Notes: generated by a model from the sequence alone, not told the origin. A stretch of DNA of 10,786 bases from an uncultured Polaribacter sp. (GCA_937936695.1 CALHCK010000194.1:1-10786), one strand, 5' to 3'. Numbered from the stretch's first letter, positions 1-7,167 are shown. Made by a program: numbers and translations.

Positions 1-846
1 TTTAATACTGTTATTCATTGCGAAATTAATCCAGATTTATCTGAAATTGTAAAATACAATTACCAACAGTTATCAATAAAAAACATTACAACATTTTCTG
101 GTGATGGTATAGAATACATAAAAAAAACAGCACAAACTTTAGATTGTATTTATATAGACCCTTCTAGAAGAAATGATGCCAAAGGAAAAGTTTTTTTATT
201 GAAAGATTGTTTACCTAATGTACCTGAAAACCTATCTTTTTTATTAGAGAAAACCAATCAAATACTTATAAAAAATTCTCCTATATTAGATATTACTAGC
301 ACTATTAACGAATTAAAATATGTGAAAGAAATTCACGTTGTTGCAGTAAAAAATGAAGTAAAAGAATTGCTTTTTCTATTAGAAAAAAATTATGATGATG
401 CTATTAAAGTTAAAACAGTTAATATCCTAAAAGACAGCAAACAACTTTTTAACTTTACATACAACACCTCTGCAATTGCAGAATATTCTAAGCCTCTCAC
501 CTACTTATACGAACCCAATGCTGCAATTTTAAAATCAGGCGGATTCCATCAATTGGCAGCTCAATTAGGTGTTTTTAAATTGCATCAACATTCACATTTA
601 TATACCTCAGATACATTAATTGATTTTCCTGGAAGAGCTTTTAAAGTTGTAACAACAATACCTTATAATAAGAAAAAAGTAAAAAGTTTGGTTACTAATA
701 ATCAAGCAAATATTACTACCAGAAATTTTCCAAAAACGGTTGCTCAAATTAGAAAAGAAACAAAAATTAAAGATGGTGGAAATTCTTATTTATTTTTTAC
801 AACACTAAATATAAATGAATTGGTTGTTATTTCTTGTGTAAAATAA
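1..846 (+). CDS. Class I SAM-dependent methyltransferase with C-terminal THUMP-like domain (5' truncated)
   Basis: The reading frame is open from base 1 and 281 residues are visible; the true start lies left of the window. A TTG codon at 199 is internal and should not be taken as the start. The visible part begins within a Rossmann methyltransferase fold. HCEIN (fragment residues 6-10) fits the acidic motif II that contacts the SAM ribose, GDG (34-36) lies in the next loop, and YIDPSRR (51-57) is the motif IV position, written DPSRR as in this Bacteroidota family. Conserved stretches LYEPNAAILKSG and HQHSHLYTS follow. The last ~70 residues (about 210-281, from PGRAF through ITTRNFP to KDGGNSYLFFTT) fit the THUMP-like domain. 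The substrate is not known; RNA is a reasonable inference from THUMP relationships. SAM motif I would lie outside the window. Family assignment is confident; the biological role is not. Confidence 0.9.
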   Translation, partial: FNTVIHCEINPDLSEIVKYNYQQLSIKNITTFSGDGIEYIKKTAQTLDCIYIDPSRRNDAKGKVFLLKDCLPNVPENLSFLLEKTNQILIKNSPILDITSTINELKYVKEIHVVAVKNEVKELLFLLEKNYDDAIKVKTVNILKDSKQLFNFTYNTSAIAEYSKPLTYLYEPNAAILKSGGFHQLAAQLGVFKLHQHSHLYTSDTLIDFPGRAFKVVTTIPYNKKKVKSLVTNNQANITTRNFPKTVAQIRKETKIKDGGNSYLFFTTLNINELVVISCVK

Positions 847-847
847 A

Positions 848-883
848 ATATTTTTATTTTTTTTATATTTTAAATAAAAATAT
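848..883 (+). terminator. AT-only inverted repeat after the methyltransferase gene, possible terminator
   Basis: ATATTTTTATTT (848-859) is perfectly complementary to AAATAAAAATAT (872-883), with a 12-base loop. It starts two bases after the upstream stop codon. A stem with no G-C pairs is weak and could arise by chance in such AT-rich DNA, so a terminator role is only a suggestion. Confidence 0.3.
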
Positions 884-936
884 GGAAACAATTACTATTG
901 TTGTTAGTCTTTATTTTTTACCACCTATTTTTTCAT

Positions 937-944
937 TAAGTTTG
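937..944 (+). promoter_or_regulatory. Bacteroidota-type -7 promoter element for the fdhD unit
   Basis: TAAGTTTG matches the Bacteroidota sigma-factor -7 consensus TAnnTTTG. Its end is 22 bases before the fdhD ATG, which would give a leader of about 16 bases. No convincing -33 TTG element lies at the expected 19-21 base spacing. The match and position are seen; promoter activity is inferred. Confidence 0.5.
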
Positions 945-966
945 TATGTAAAGTAGATTTTTATTT

Positions 967-1764
967 ATGCAGACATTAACGTATCAGGGAATTAAAATAA
1001 ATAAAGACACGCATAATGCTATTTTAGATGTTTTAGTATTAGAGGCTCCATTACAAATAAATATAAACAACAAACCTTATACTGTTGTTATGAGAACTCC
1101 AGATAATGATATCGATTTAATTAGAGGTTTATTATTTGCAGAGGATATTTACAAAAGCAGCAAAAATTTTATCTATCAAATAATAAAAACAGACAACAAC
1201 GTACCCTCTATCATAAATATCAACATTCCTTCAGATTTTTTAGGGAAAGGTTATTTAAACAAACGTACTTTATTATCTGTTTCTTCTTGTGGCATTTGCG
1301 GTAAAAAAGAATTAAAAGACATTAAAGTTACTGGTGCCAAATTAAATGACATATCTGTTTTTTTAAGTGAAGAATTACATGCTATGTACACTAAAATGAC
1401 GCAATATCAAACTACATTTAAAAATTCTGGAGGTAGCCACTCTGCAGCTATTTTTAATAAAAATCAAGAATTATTAAGTATTAAAGAAGATATTGGTAGG
1501 CACAATGCTGTAGATAAAACTGTTGGAGACTTATTATCAAAAAACATTCTTAAACAAGCTCATTTTTTATTGGTAAGCGGACGCGTTTCTTATGAAATAG
1601 TTTCTAAAGCTTTTATTGCTAAAATACCAGTAATTGTAGCTGTTTCTGCATGCTCTTCTTTGGCAGTAGATTTTGCTAAAGAATTTGGAATTTGCCTAAT
1701 TGGCTTTACAAGAGAACAGAAAATGACTATCTACGCTAATCCTTCGTTTATAAAAAATAAATAA
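967..1764 (+). CDS. fdhD: Formate dehydrogenase accessory sulfurtransferase FdhD
   Basis: FdhD is a cytoplasmic sulfurtransferase. It takes sulfur from a cysteine desulfurase and passes it to the bis-MGD molybdenum cofactor of formate dehydrogenase-type enzymes, which are inactive without it. The 265-residue length is close to the usual ~270. The catalytic CxxC loop is present as SSCGICGKKEL with Cys108 and Cys111. Other family signatures are GGSHSAA (155-161), KEDIGRHNAVDK (173-184) and SGRVSYEIVSKA (204-215), which form the nucleotide/cofactor-binding part. The ATG at 967 is the first in frame and gives a normal N-terminus. The stop overlaps the ATG of the next gene by one base (TAATG), so the two are almost certainly co-translated. 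The neighbouring molybdopterin oxidoreductase is its obvious client. Assignment is secure. Confidence 0.97.
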   Translation: MQTLTYQGIKINKDTHNAILDVLVLEAPLQININNKPYTVVMRTPDNDIDLIRGLLFAEDIYKSSKNFIYQIIKTDNNVPSIININIPSDFLGKGYLNKRTLLSVSSCGICGKKELKDIKVTGAKLNDISVFLSEELHAMYTKMTQYQTTFKNSGGSHSAAIFNKNQELLSIKEDIGRHNAVDKTVGDLLSKNILKQAHFLLVSGRVSYEIVSKAFIAKIPVIVAVSACSSLAVDFAKEFGICLIGFTREQKMTIYANPSFIKNK

Positions 1765-4055
1765 TGGCTAAGACTCCTAAAGAACAACCACCTGAAAAAT
1801 TAACAGGTATTACAATTACCAAACTACCAAAAACCGCAGTAGGCGTTAAAGCAATACAATCTGCTTTGTCTCATGTTACAAAAGAAGTTGGTGTAAAAAA
1901 AGGAATTCAATTATTAGCTAATATAAATCAAATAAAAGGTTTTGACTGCCCTGGTTGTGCGTGGCCAGATCCTGATGAAAAAAGAGCTTTTTTAGCAGAA
2001 TATTGCGAAAACGGAGCTAAAGCTGTTGCCGAAGAAGCTACAAAAAACAAAGTATCTCCGTTGTTTTTTGCAACGCACTCAGTAGAAGAGTTATCTGAAT
2101 TATCCGATTACGAAATCGGAAAAAGTGGTCGTATTACTCATCCGATGTATTTACCTGAAGGAAAAAATCATTACGAAGAAATTTCTTGGAAAGAAGCTTT
2201 TAACATGATTGGTGATGAATTAAATGCTCTAGAAAATCCTGATGAGGCTGTTTTTTATACTTCTGGCAGAACAAGTAATGAAGCTGCATTTTTGTACCAG
2301 CTTTTTGTACGTCAATTTGGTACTAACAACCTACCCGATTGTTCTAATATGTGTCACGAATCTAGTGGAGCTGCACTTTCTGAAACTTTAGGCATTGGTA
2401 AAGGTTCTGTTACTTTAGACGATTTTAATCATGCAGATTTAGTAATAGTTATAGGGCAAAATCCAGGTACTAATCACCCCAGAATGCTTACAGCTTTATC
2501 TGAAACAAAAAAGAGAGGTGGAAAAATAATAACCATTAACCCGTTACCCGAAGTTGGATTGATGAGCTATAAAGACCCACAAAATCCGTTAAAATGGATA
2601 GGCTCTGGACAACAACTAACAGATTTATTTTTACAGGTTAAAATAAACGGAGATGTTGCCTTGTTAAAAATCATCTTAAAACTGATGAAAGAAGAAGAGC
2701 TTAAAAATCCGGGTAGTGTTTTTAATCATCAATTTATAAAAGAAAAAACAGCGGGTATAAACGCAATGCTAAAAGATTTAGACAATTATAGCATTCAAGA
2801 ACTTCTTCCGCAAACAGGTTTATCAATAGAAATTATAAAAAAGGCTGCTGAATTAATTATTAACAATGAAAAAATAATTTTTTGTTGGGCTATGGGCTTA
2901 ACTCAGCATAAAAATGCCGTAGATAATATTAGAGAACTTGTAAATATTTTACTATTAAAAGGTAGCATTGGTAAGAAAGGAGCGGGTACGTGTCCGGTTA
3001 GAGGACATTCTAATGTTCAGGGAGATAGAACTATGGGGATTTGGGAAAAACCTAAAGATCCTTTTTTAGATAATTTAGAAAAAGAATTTCATTTTAAAGC
3101 GCCTAGAAAACATGGTTTTGATGTTGTAAATGCTATTGAAGCAATGCATCAAAAAAAAGTAAAAGTATTTTTTGGTATGGGAGGTAATTTTATATCTGCA
3201 ACACCAGATACTGTATATACCGCAACCGCTTTAAGAAATTGTAATTTAACGGTACAGGTATCTACCAAACTAAATAGAAGCCATTTAATTACGGGTAAAA
3301 AAGCATTGATTTTGCCATGTTTAGGAAGAACTGAAAAAGATATACAAGCAACAGGAGAACAATTTGTTTCTGTAGAAAACTCTATGGGAATTGTGCATCA
3401 ATCTAAAGGAACATTACCTGCATGTGCTAAAGATTTGTTAAGCGAACCTGCAATAGTTGCAGGCGTTGCCAAAGCTACTTTAAAAGATACAAGCACAGAT
3501 TGGACATACTTAATAAGTAATTATGATTTTATTCGTGATAAAATTGAAGCAACTATACCTGGTTTTAAAAATTATAATAAACGAGTACGAATTAAAGGTG
3601 GTTTTTATTTGCCTAACAATGCTAGAGACAATAATTTTACGCCTACCAAAACAGGTAGCGCAAACTTTAGTTTAAACACGCCTTCTGATATTGGTTTAGC
3701 TAATAATCAATTTATGATGATGACTATTAGAACCCACGACCAATACAACACTACCATTTATGGTTTAAATGATAGATATAGAGGGATTTTAAATGAGAGA
3801 AGAGTTGTTTTAATGAATAAAGAAGACATTGCTGCTTTGGGGTTAAAAAAATTAGATTTGGTAGACTTAACAAGTCATTTTAATAATGAAAAAAGAATTG
3901 CTAAAGGTTTTTTAGTGATTCCTTATAACATCCCTAAACAATGTACTGCAACCTATTTTCCTGAAGCCAATGTATTAGTTCCTTTAAAAAATACTGCAAA
4001 AATTAGCAATACACCTGCTTCTAAAACTATAATTATTACCATTGATAAAAGATAA
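1764..4055 (+). CDS. FdhF/YdeP-family molybdopterin (bis-MGD) oxidoreductase
   Basis: This is a 763-residue catalytic subunit of the DMSO-reductase superfamily and closest to the YdeP-like branch (E. coli YdeP is of similar length). The N-terminal FDCPGCAWPDP has Cys62 and Cys65, with another Cys at 81. This differs from the usual CxxCxxxC [4Fe-4S] motif and is typical of the branch. Residues 165-215 carry YTSGRTSNEAAF and PDCSNMCHESSG. Cys193 sits where formate dehydrogenases have the Mo-ligating Cys/SeCys, and the codon is TGT, so it is not a selenoprotein. GQNPGTNHPR (231-240), WAMGLTQH (375-382) and VRGHSNVQGDRTMGI (412-426) are cofactor-pocket motifs. The C-terminal molydopterin-binding domain spans roughly 648-745. 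No Tat signal is seen, so a cytoplasmic location is inferred. The substrate is uncertain: formate is possible, but E. coli YdeP is known mainly from acid resistance. No electron-transfer subunit is adjacent. Confidence 0.94.
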   Translation: MAKTPKEQPPEKLTGITITKLPKTAVGVKAIQSALSHVTKEVGVKKGIQLLANINQIKGFDCPGCAWPDPDEKRAFLAEYCENGAKAVAEEATKNKVSPLFFATHSVEELSELSDYEIGKSGRITHPMYLPEGKNHYEEISWKEAFNMIGDELNALENPDEAVFYTSGRTSNEAAFLYQLFVRQFGTNNLPDCSNMCHESSGAALSETLGIGKGSVTLDDFNHADLVIVIGQNPGTNHPRMLTALSETKKRGGKIITINPLPEVGLMSYKDPQNPLKWIGSGQQLTDLFLQVKINGDVALLKIILKLMKEEELKNPGSVFNHQFIKEKTAGINAMLKDLDNYSIQELLPQTGLSIEIIKKAAELIINNEKIIFCWAMGLTQHKNAVDNIRELVNILLLKGSIGKKGAGTCPVRGHSNVQGDRTMGIWEKPKDPFLDNLEKEFHFKAPRKHGFDVVNAIEAMHQKKVKVFFGMGGNFISATPDTVYTATALRNCNLTVQVSTKLNRSHLITGKKALILPCLGRTEKDIQATGEQFVSVENSMGIVHQSKGTLPACAKDLLSEPAIVAGVAKATLKDTSTDWTYLISNYDFIRDKIEATIPGFKNYNKRVRIKGGFYLPNNARDNNFTPTKTGSANFSLNTPSDIGLANNQFMMMTIRTHDQYNTTIYGLNDRYRGILNERRVVLMNKEDIAALGLKKLDLVDLTSHFNNEKRIAKGFLVIPYNIPKQCTATYFPEANVLVPLKNTAKISNTPASKTIIITIDKR

Positions 4056-4056
4056 A

Positions 4057-5598
4057 ATGAAAAAACTTTTTTTAGTATTCAGTATCCTATTTTTACAACA
4101 ATCTTTTTTTGCACAGACAGGAGATATTCCTGCTAAAAAATTTCAAAAAGGTTTTGCTAAACTAGATTTCTTATCTATTAAAATGCCCGAAGACCCTAAT
4201 ATTTTAAACGAATCTAACATGGGTTTTTCAGGTATACATTATAACTTATTTTTAAATGACTGGGCATATACAGGTGTTGGTATTTATGGTGCTGTTTCTG
4301 GTGAAAGAGGTGGTTTTTTTACTTTAGGAATAAACGCAGGTATTAAAAAATATTTTTCTGATAAATTTTATGTAGACGCAGGGTTTCATTTTGGTGGTGG
4401 TGGTGGTGCTGCTGCTCTAGATGGTGGTGGTGCTTTTATTTTGCCCCATGCAAATATTGGTTACGATTTTAAAAAATTCTCTATTAATACTGGTTGGTCA
4501 TATGTTGATTTTTTTGATGGTGGTGCCATAAAAAACCACCAACTTAATGTTAGTCTAGAAATTCCTTTAAACTTTGATTATGCCAATAGCGATTCTTCAG
4601 ATAAAGAATTTGAAATTATTGATTTAAATAAAACAACTTGGAATCAAAAAACAAGAAGAAGTTCTTTAATGGCACATTTTAATAATTTAAAAGCCATTAG
4701 TGATACGCCTTTAACAGATGGTACACCGCTTAAAGGAAAAACAATACGTTTAGCAGGTTTTGAATTTAGTTCTTACTTAACTAAAAATTGGTTTTCTTTT
4801 GTAAAAGTAGATGGTGCCTATGATGGTATTAGAGGTGGTTATATGAATGTTTTTTTAGGAGGTGGTTACAATTTAACCTTAAATAATAATAACACTAACA
4901 TTCTTGCCAAATTTGGTATAGGTGCTGGTGGTGGTGGTGGTGTAGATACAAATGGTGGTTTTTTAATTTACCCTGATGTATCTATAGAACAAAGAATTTT
5001 TAATGATTTATTTATTTCTGTTAACAAAGGATATTTATTAACCCCTAACAATAAATTTACCACTTCTACTCTTGGTTTTGGATTAAAATATTATGTAGAA
5101 AGAGGTGGTACTATTAGTGAAAATAAATCATATACATCTGGTAAATTTAAAACCTTTGATGTAATTATAAAACAAGATTTATATTTTGATGCAGAAAGAA
5201 TGCAAAACCCTACTGAAAACCTGCATCAAATTTCATTACAATTAAATATCAACTTAAATAAAAATTTATTTCTTTCGGGTCAAACGTCATTTGCTAATTT
5301 TGGAAACGCAGGTGCTTATGCAGAAGGTCTTGTTGGTTTTGGCTTAAAAACAAATACTCTTTTAAATAACTCTACTTCTATATTTGCCCAGTTTTTAGCA
5401 GGTGCATCTGGTGGTGGTAATATTAGTACTGGGCAAGGGTTAATTGCAAAACCTAGTGTAGGTATAGATTATAAAATATCTGATAATCTAAAACTAAGAG
5501 CAGCTGGTGGTTATGTAAAAGCACAAGGAGGTAGCTTAAGTAGTGCTTTTATTAATTTAGGTATAAACTATAATATCTCGTTTTTAAAATTAAATTAA
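4057..5598 (+). CDS. Secreted Gly-rich protein with three internal repeats, probable outer-membrane beta-structure
   Basis: I do not recognise this 513-residue protein. The ATG at 4057 is chosen because it gives a clean signal peptide (MKKLFLVFSILFLQQSFFA, cleavage near Ala19). An upstream in-frame TTG at 4042 would put charged residues before it. The mature protein is rich in alternating hydrophobic/polar stretches, Gly, Asn and aromatic residues, as in beta-barrels. Three similar units are visible at about 33-172, 203-347 and 366-509. Each contains paired strands, a Gly-run followed by a GG/GQ turn and a Pro (113-130, 291-306, 452-466), then strands such as NIGYDF, SIEQRIF and GIDYKI, and a closing strand such as LGINYNISF. 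It starts one base after the oxidoreductase stop, so it appears co-transcribed with fdhD and the molybdoenzyme. An outer-membrane location is inferred from composition and signal peptide only. Confidence 0.88.
   Translation: MKKLFLVFSILFLQQSFFAQTGDIPAKKFQKGFAKLDFLSIKMPEDPNILNESNMGFSGIHYNLFLNDWAYTGVGIYGAVSGERGGFFTLGINAGIKKYFSDKFYVDAGFHFGGGGGAAALDGGGAFILPHANIGYDFKKFSINTGWSYVDFFDGGAIKNHQLNVSLEIPLNFDYANSDSSDKEFEIIDLNKTTWNQKTRRSSLMAHFNNLKAISDTPLTDGTPLKGKTIRLAGFEFSSYLTKNWFSFVKVDGAYDGIRGGYMNVFLGGGYNLTLNNNNTNILAKFGIGAGGGGGVDTNGGFLIYPDVSIEQRIFNDLFISVNKGYLLTPNNKFTTSTLGFGLKYYVERGGTISENKSYTSGKFKTFDVIIKQDLYFDAERMQNPTENLHQISLQLNINLNKNLFLSGQTSFANFGNAGAYAEGLVGFGLKTNTLLNNSTSIFAQFLAGASGGGNISTGQGLIAKPSVGIDYKISDNLKLRAAGGYVKAQGGSLSSAFINLGINYNISFLKLN
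4393..4407 (+). repeat. (GGT)5 triplet tract in repeat unit 1
   Basis: Five consecutive GGT codons encode Gly113-117 and are followed directly by three GCT codons. The tract is in frame, so a slip of one unit would change loop length without breaking the gene. Confidence 0.85.
4927..4941 (+). repeat. (GGT)5 triplet tract in repeat unit 2
   Basis: Five consecutive GGT codons encode Gly291-295, at the position equivalent to the tract at 4393. The third unit has a shorter run of three GGT codons (Gly452-454, near 5410-5418). Confidence 0.85.
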
Positions 5599-5674
5599 AC
5601 AAGCTTATAACCAAACAATTACATAAAAAACAGTATTTTAAATTAGATAAAATAGTATATCTTAAAAAAAAATG

Positions 5675-5682
5675 TAAATTTG
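5675..5682 (+). promoter_or_regulatory. TAnnTTTG match inside the 5599-5882 gap
   Basis: TAAATTTG matches the Bacteroidota -7 consensus and would start a transcript near 5690, running to the terminator at 5841. No -33 TTG is visible upstream at proper spacing. An 8-base motif with two free positions can occur by chance in AT-rich DNA, so this is tentative. The rest of the 284-base gap shows no supportable protein gene on the plus strand. Confidence 0.3.
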
Positions 5683-5840
5683 TTAAAGCAGTTAAACAAA
5701 AATTTAATCAAAAAAAATATTTGTTTAATAATATAAAATTGACAAAATAGCGTAGATTAAAGTTTTATTTTAAACAAAAGATAACTACTCCCAAAGTAAG
5801 TTTATATAGAAATAACACCCCATCTATGCGTGTTATATTA

Positions 5841-5870
5841 AGAGTAACCTTTTTAGGTTACTCTTTTTAT
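5841..5870 (+). terminator. Rho-independent terminator, plus strand
   Basis: AGAGTAACC (5841-5849) pairs perfectly with GGTTACTCT (5856-5864) across a six-base loop, and the T-rich run TTTTATTTT follows. A flanking A-T pair extends the stem to ten. The T-run is on the plus side only, so it ends plus-strand transcription, either of the fdhD unit (243 bases after its last stop) or of a small RNA in between. A second, weaker hairpin lies just upstream (ATAACAC at 5812-5818 with GTGTTAT at 5830-5836). Confidence 0.8.
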
Positions 5871-5882
5871 TTTGTAGATAAT

Positions 5883-6608
5883 TTAATTTAAAGTAACTTC
5901 TATGTTTTTTAAAACAATTTCAGAAACTTTTATTAATTCTTTTTTATTAAATGCTTCATCAATACTTTCTAGCGATGTAGATACTATTTTTGGCTTATAG
6001 TTATCATAATCTACAAAACGGACTCCGTTAATTATTTGTTCTTTTTTAATAGCTCTAAATCTAATACCGCCTCCGTTTGTATTGTAAGAATATGCCAAAT
6101 AATCTAAATTAAAATCTTTTTTGCTTATCCAATAAATAAAAACATCTTGATAATCTTCTCCTCCTCCCTCTTTTTTAAAGGTTACTTTAATTTTGTAATA
6201 CTCTTCTCCTTTAATGTCTACAGAAGGCATTAACTGTTTCTGTACCGCTTTATCATTTAACCCATAGGGCAACACAGAAAAGTAATGTACAGAGTTTATT
6301 GCATTTGCATATTTATTAGATAAAATTTCTGGTAAAATCACTCCCTCTTCATTTATCAATCTTTTAAAACCATCATTACTTAAAACATCAACAATACTAT
6401 CTTTTTTCTTTCCTAAAAAAAAATCACCTCCATTTCTTTTGGCAAAATAAAGTGTATTTCTAAACATAAATTGTATTTCAGCTTTTTCTAATTTACCAAC
6501 ACCAGTATTTTCAAAACTTTTGTCAATAATTTGTTGAGCTGTTAATTTTTTGGTAGCTGGTTTACAAGAAACTATTAAAACTAATAGTAATAAATAAAAA
6601 AATCTCAT
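5883..6608 (-). CDS. Lipoprotein, DUF6503-like
   Basis: This encodes a 241-residue predicted lipoprotein. The N-terminus MRFFYLLLLVLIVSC is a short lipoprotein signal, with the lipobox ending at Cys15. Residues after the Cys (KPATKK) are basic rather than acidic, so there is no obvious Bacteroidota surface-export signal and a periplasm-facing location is more likely. AQQIIDKSFENTGVGKLEKAEIQFMFRN just after it, and later segments such as YYKIKVTFKKEGG, YWISKKDFNLDYLAYSYNTNGGGIRFR and NGVRFVDYDNY, resemble the flavobacterial DUF6503 family, which looks like a LolA-type beta-sheet lipid-carrier fold. The family match is from memory, and the function is unknown. The ATG at 6608 (minus) is preceded by a TAATTTTG -7 element. 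The gene converges on the terminator at 5841 and diverges from smpB. Confidence 0.85.
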   Translation of the reverse strand: MRFFYLLLLVLIVSCKPATKKLTAQQIIDKSFENTGVGKLEKAEIQFMFRNTLYFAKRNGGDFFLGKKKDSIVDVLSNDGFKRLINEEGVILPEILSNKYANAINSVHYFSVLPYGLNDKAVQKQLMPSVDIKGEEYYKIKVTFKKEGGGEDYQDVFIYWISKKDFNLDYLAYSYNTNGGGIRFRAIKKEQIINGVRFVDYDNYKPKIVSTSLESIDEAFNKKELIKVSEIVLKNIEVTLN

Positions 6609-6642
6609 ATTATTTTTTTTGATTTGTAATAAAAATTGTTAT

Positions 6643-6650
6643 CAAAATTA
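6643..6650 (-). promoter_or_regulatory. -7 promoter element for the lipoprotein gene
   Basis: Read on the minus strand this is TAATTTTG, a full match to TAnnTTTG. Its downstream end is 34 bases before the lipoprotein ATG, giving an expected leader of about 29 bases. A TTTG lies upstream but at about 12 bases spacing rather than 19-21, so the -33 element is poor. Confidence 0.5.
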
Positions 6651-6675
6651 CGCTTCTTTCACCAAAGGAAAAATG

Positions 6676-6683
6676 TATATTTG
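6676..6683 (+). promoter_or_regulatory. -7 promoter element for the smpB operon
   Basis: TATATTTG matches TAnnTTTG and ends 22 bases before the smpB ATG, the same spacing as the element ahead of fdhD. An expected start near 6690 would make the in-frame GTG at 6694 a poor start and favours the ATG at 6706. The -33 region shows no clear TTG. Confidence 0.55.
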
Positions 6684-6705
6684 TTAATCTTTTGTGAAGA
6701 CGATT

Positions 6706-7167
6706 ATGCAGAAAAAAATAAACATACAAAATAAAAAAGCTCGTTTTGAATATGAAATTCTAGACAAGCATGTTGCCGGAATTCAATTAACAGGTACAGA
6801 AATAAAGTCTATTAGATTAAGTCAAGCAAGAATTACTGAAAGCTTTTGTGAATTTAATGATAGAGGCGAATTGTTTATTGTTAATATGTATATTCAGGAA
6901 TATATTTTTGGCCATCATTTTAACCACAAACCTAAAAGCGAACGTAGACTTTTACTAAATAAAAGAGAACTACGCAGCTTAAAAAAAGATGTTGAAGCAA
7001 AAGGAAACACAATTGTACCTTTACGTTTGTTTATAAATGAAAGAGGCTTTGCTAAATTAGAAATAGCACTAGCAAAAGGTAAACAAACCCACGACAAACG
7101 AAATACTTTAAAAGACAGAGATAACAAACGTGATTTAGCAAGAATTAAAAAAAGCTTTAATCAGTAA
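6706..7167 (+). CDS. smpB: SsrA (tmRNA)-binding protein SmpB
   Basis: SmpB binds tmRNA and brings it with EF-Tu to stalled ribosomes for trans-translation. The 153-residue length is normal (E. coli 160). The OB-fold core motifs are intact: NKKARFEYEILDKHVAGIQLTGTEIKS (residues 9-35), then HHFNHKPKSERRLLLNKRELRSL (70-92). Next come KGNTIVPLRLFINERGFAKLEIALAKGKQTHDKR (99-132) and a basic tail (KDRDNKRDLARIKKS) that in the family folds into the decoding centre. The ATG at 6706 is preferred over the upstream GTG at 6694 because it gives the canonical MQKKINIQNKKA start and a sensible promoter distance. The stop overlaps the next ATG by one base (TAATG). The tmRNA gene itself is not in the window. 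Confidence 0.98.
   Translation: MQKKINIQNKKARFEYEILDKHVAGIQLTGTEIKSIRLSQARITESFCEFNDRGELFIVNMYIQEYIFGHHFNHKPKSERRLLLNKRELRSLKKDVEAKGNTIVPLRLFINERGFAKLEIALAKGKQTHDKRNTLKDRDNKRDLARIKKSFNQ

Noticed and set aside
4042..4056. TTG start giving a five-residue N-terminal extension of the repeat protein and overlapping the oxidoreductase gene
   Set aside because: It would place charged residues (MIKDK) before a clean MKKLF signal peptide; the ATG at 4057 is better and still directly follows the upstream stop.
5739..5744. TTGACA, a perfect E. coli-type -35 hexamer
   Set aside because: Bacteroidota housekeeping sigma factors do not use this element, and no gene follows it on that strand.
6694..6705. 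GTG start for smpB four codons upstream
   Set aside because: It lies only 10 bases after the -7 element, and the ATG at 6706 gives the canonical SmpB N-terminus.
6915..7127. 70-codon minus-strand reading frame within smpB
   Set aside because: It lies wholly opposite a strongly conserved gene, and its translation is the antisense image of smpB codons with no recognisable features.
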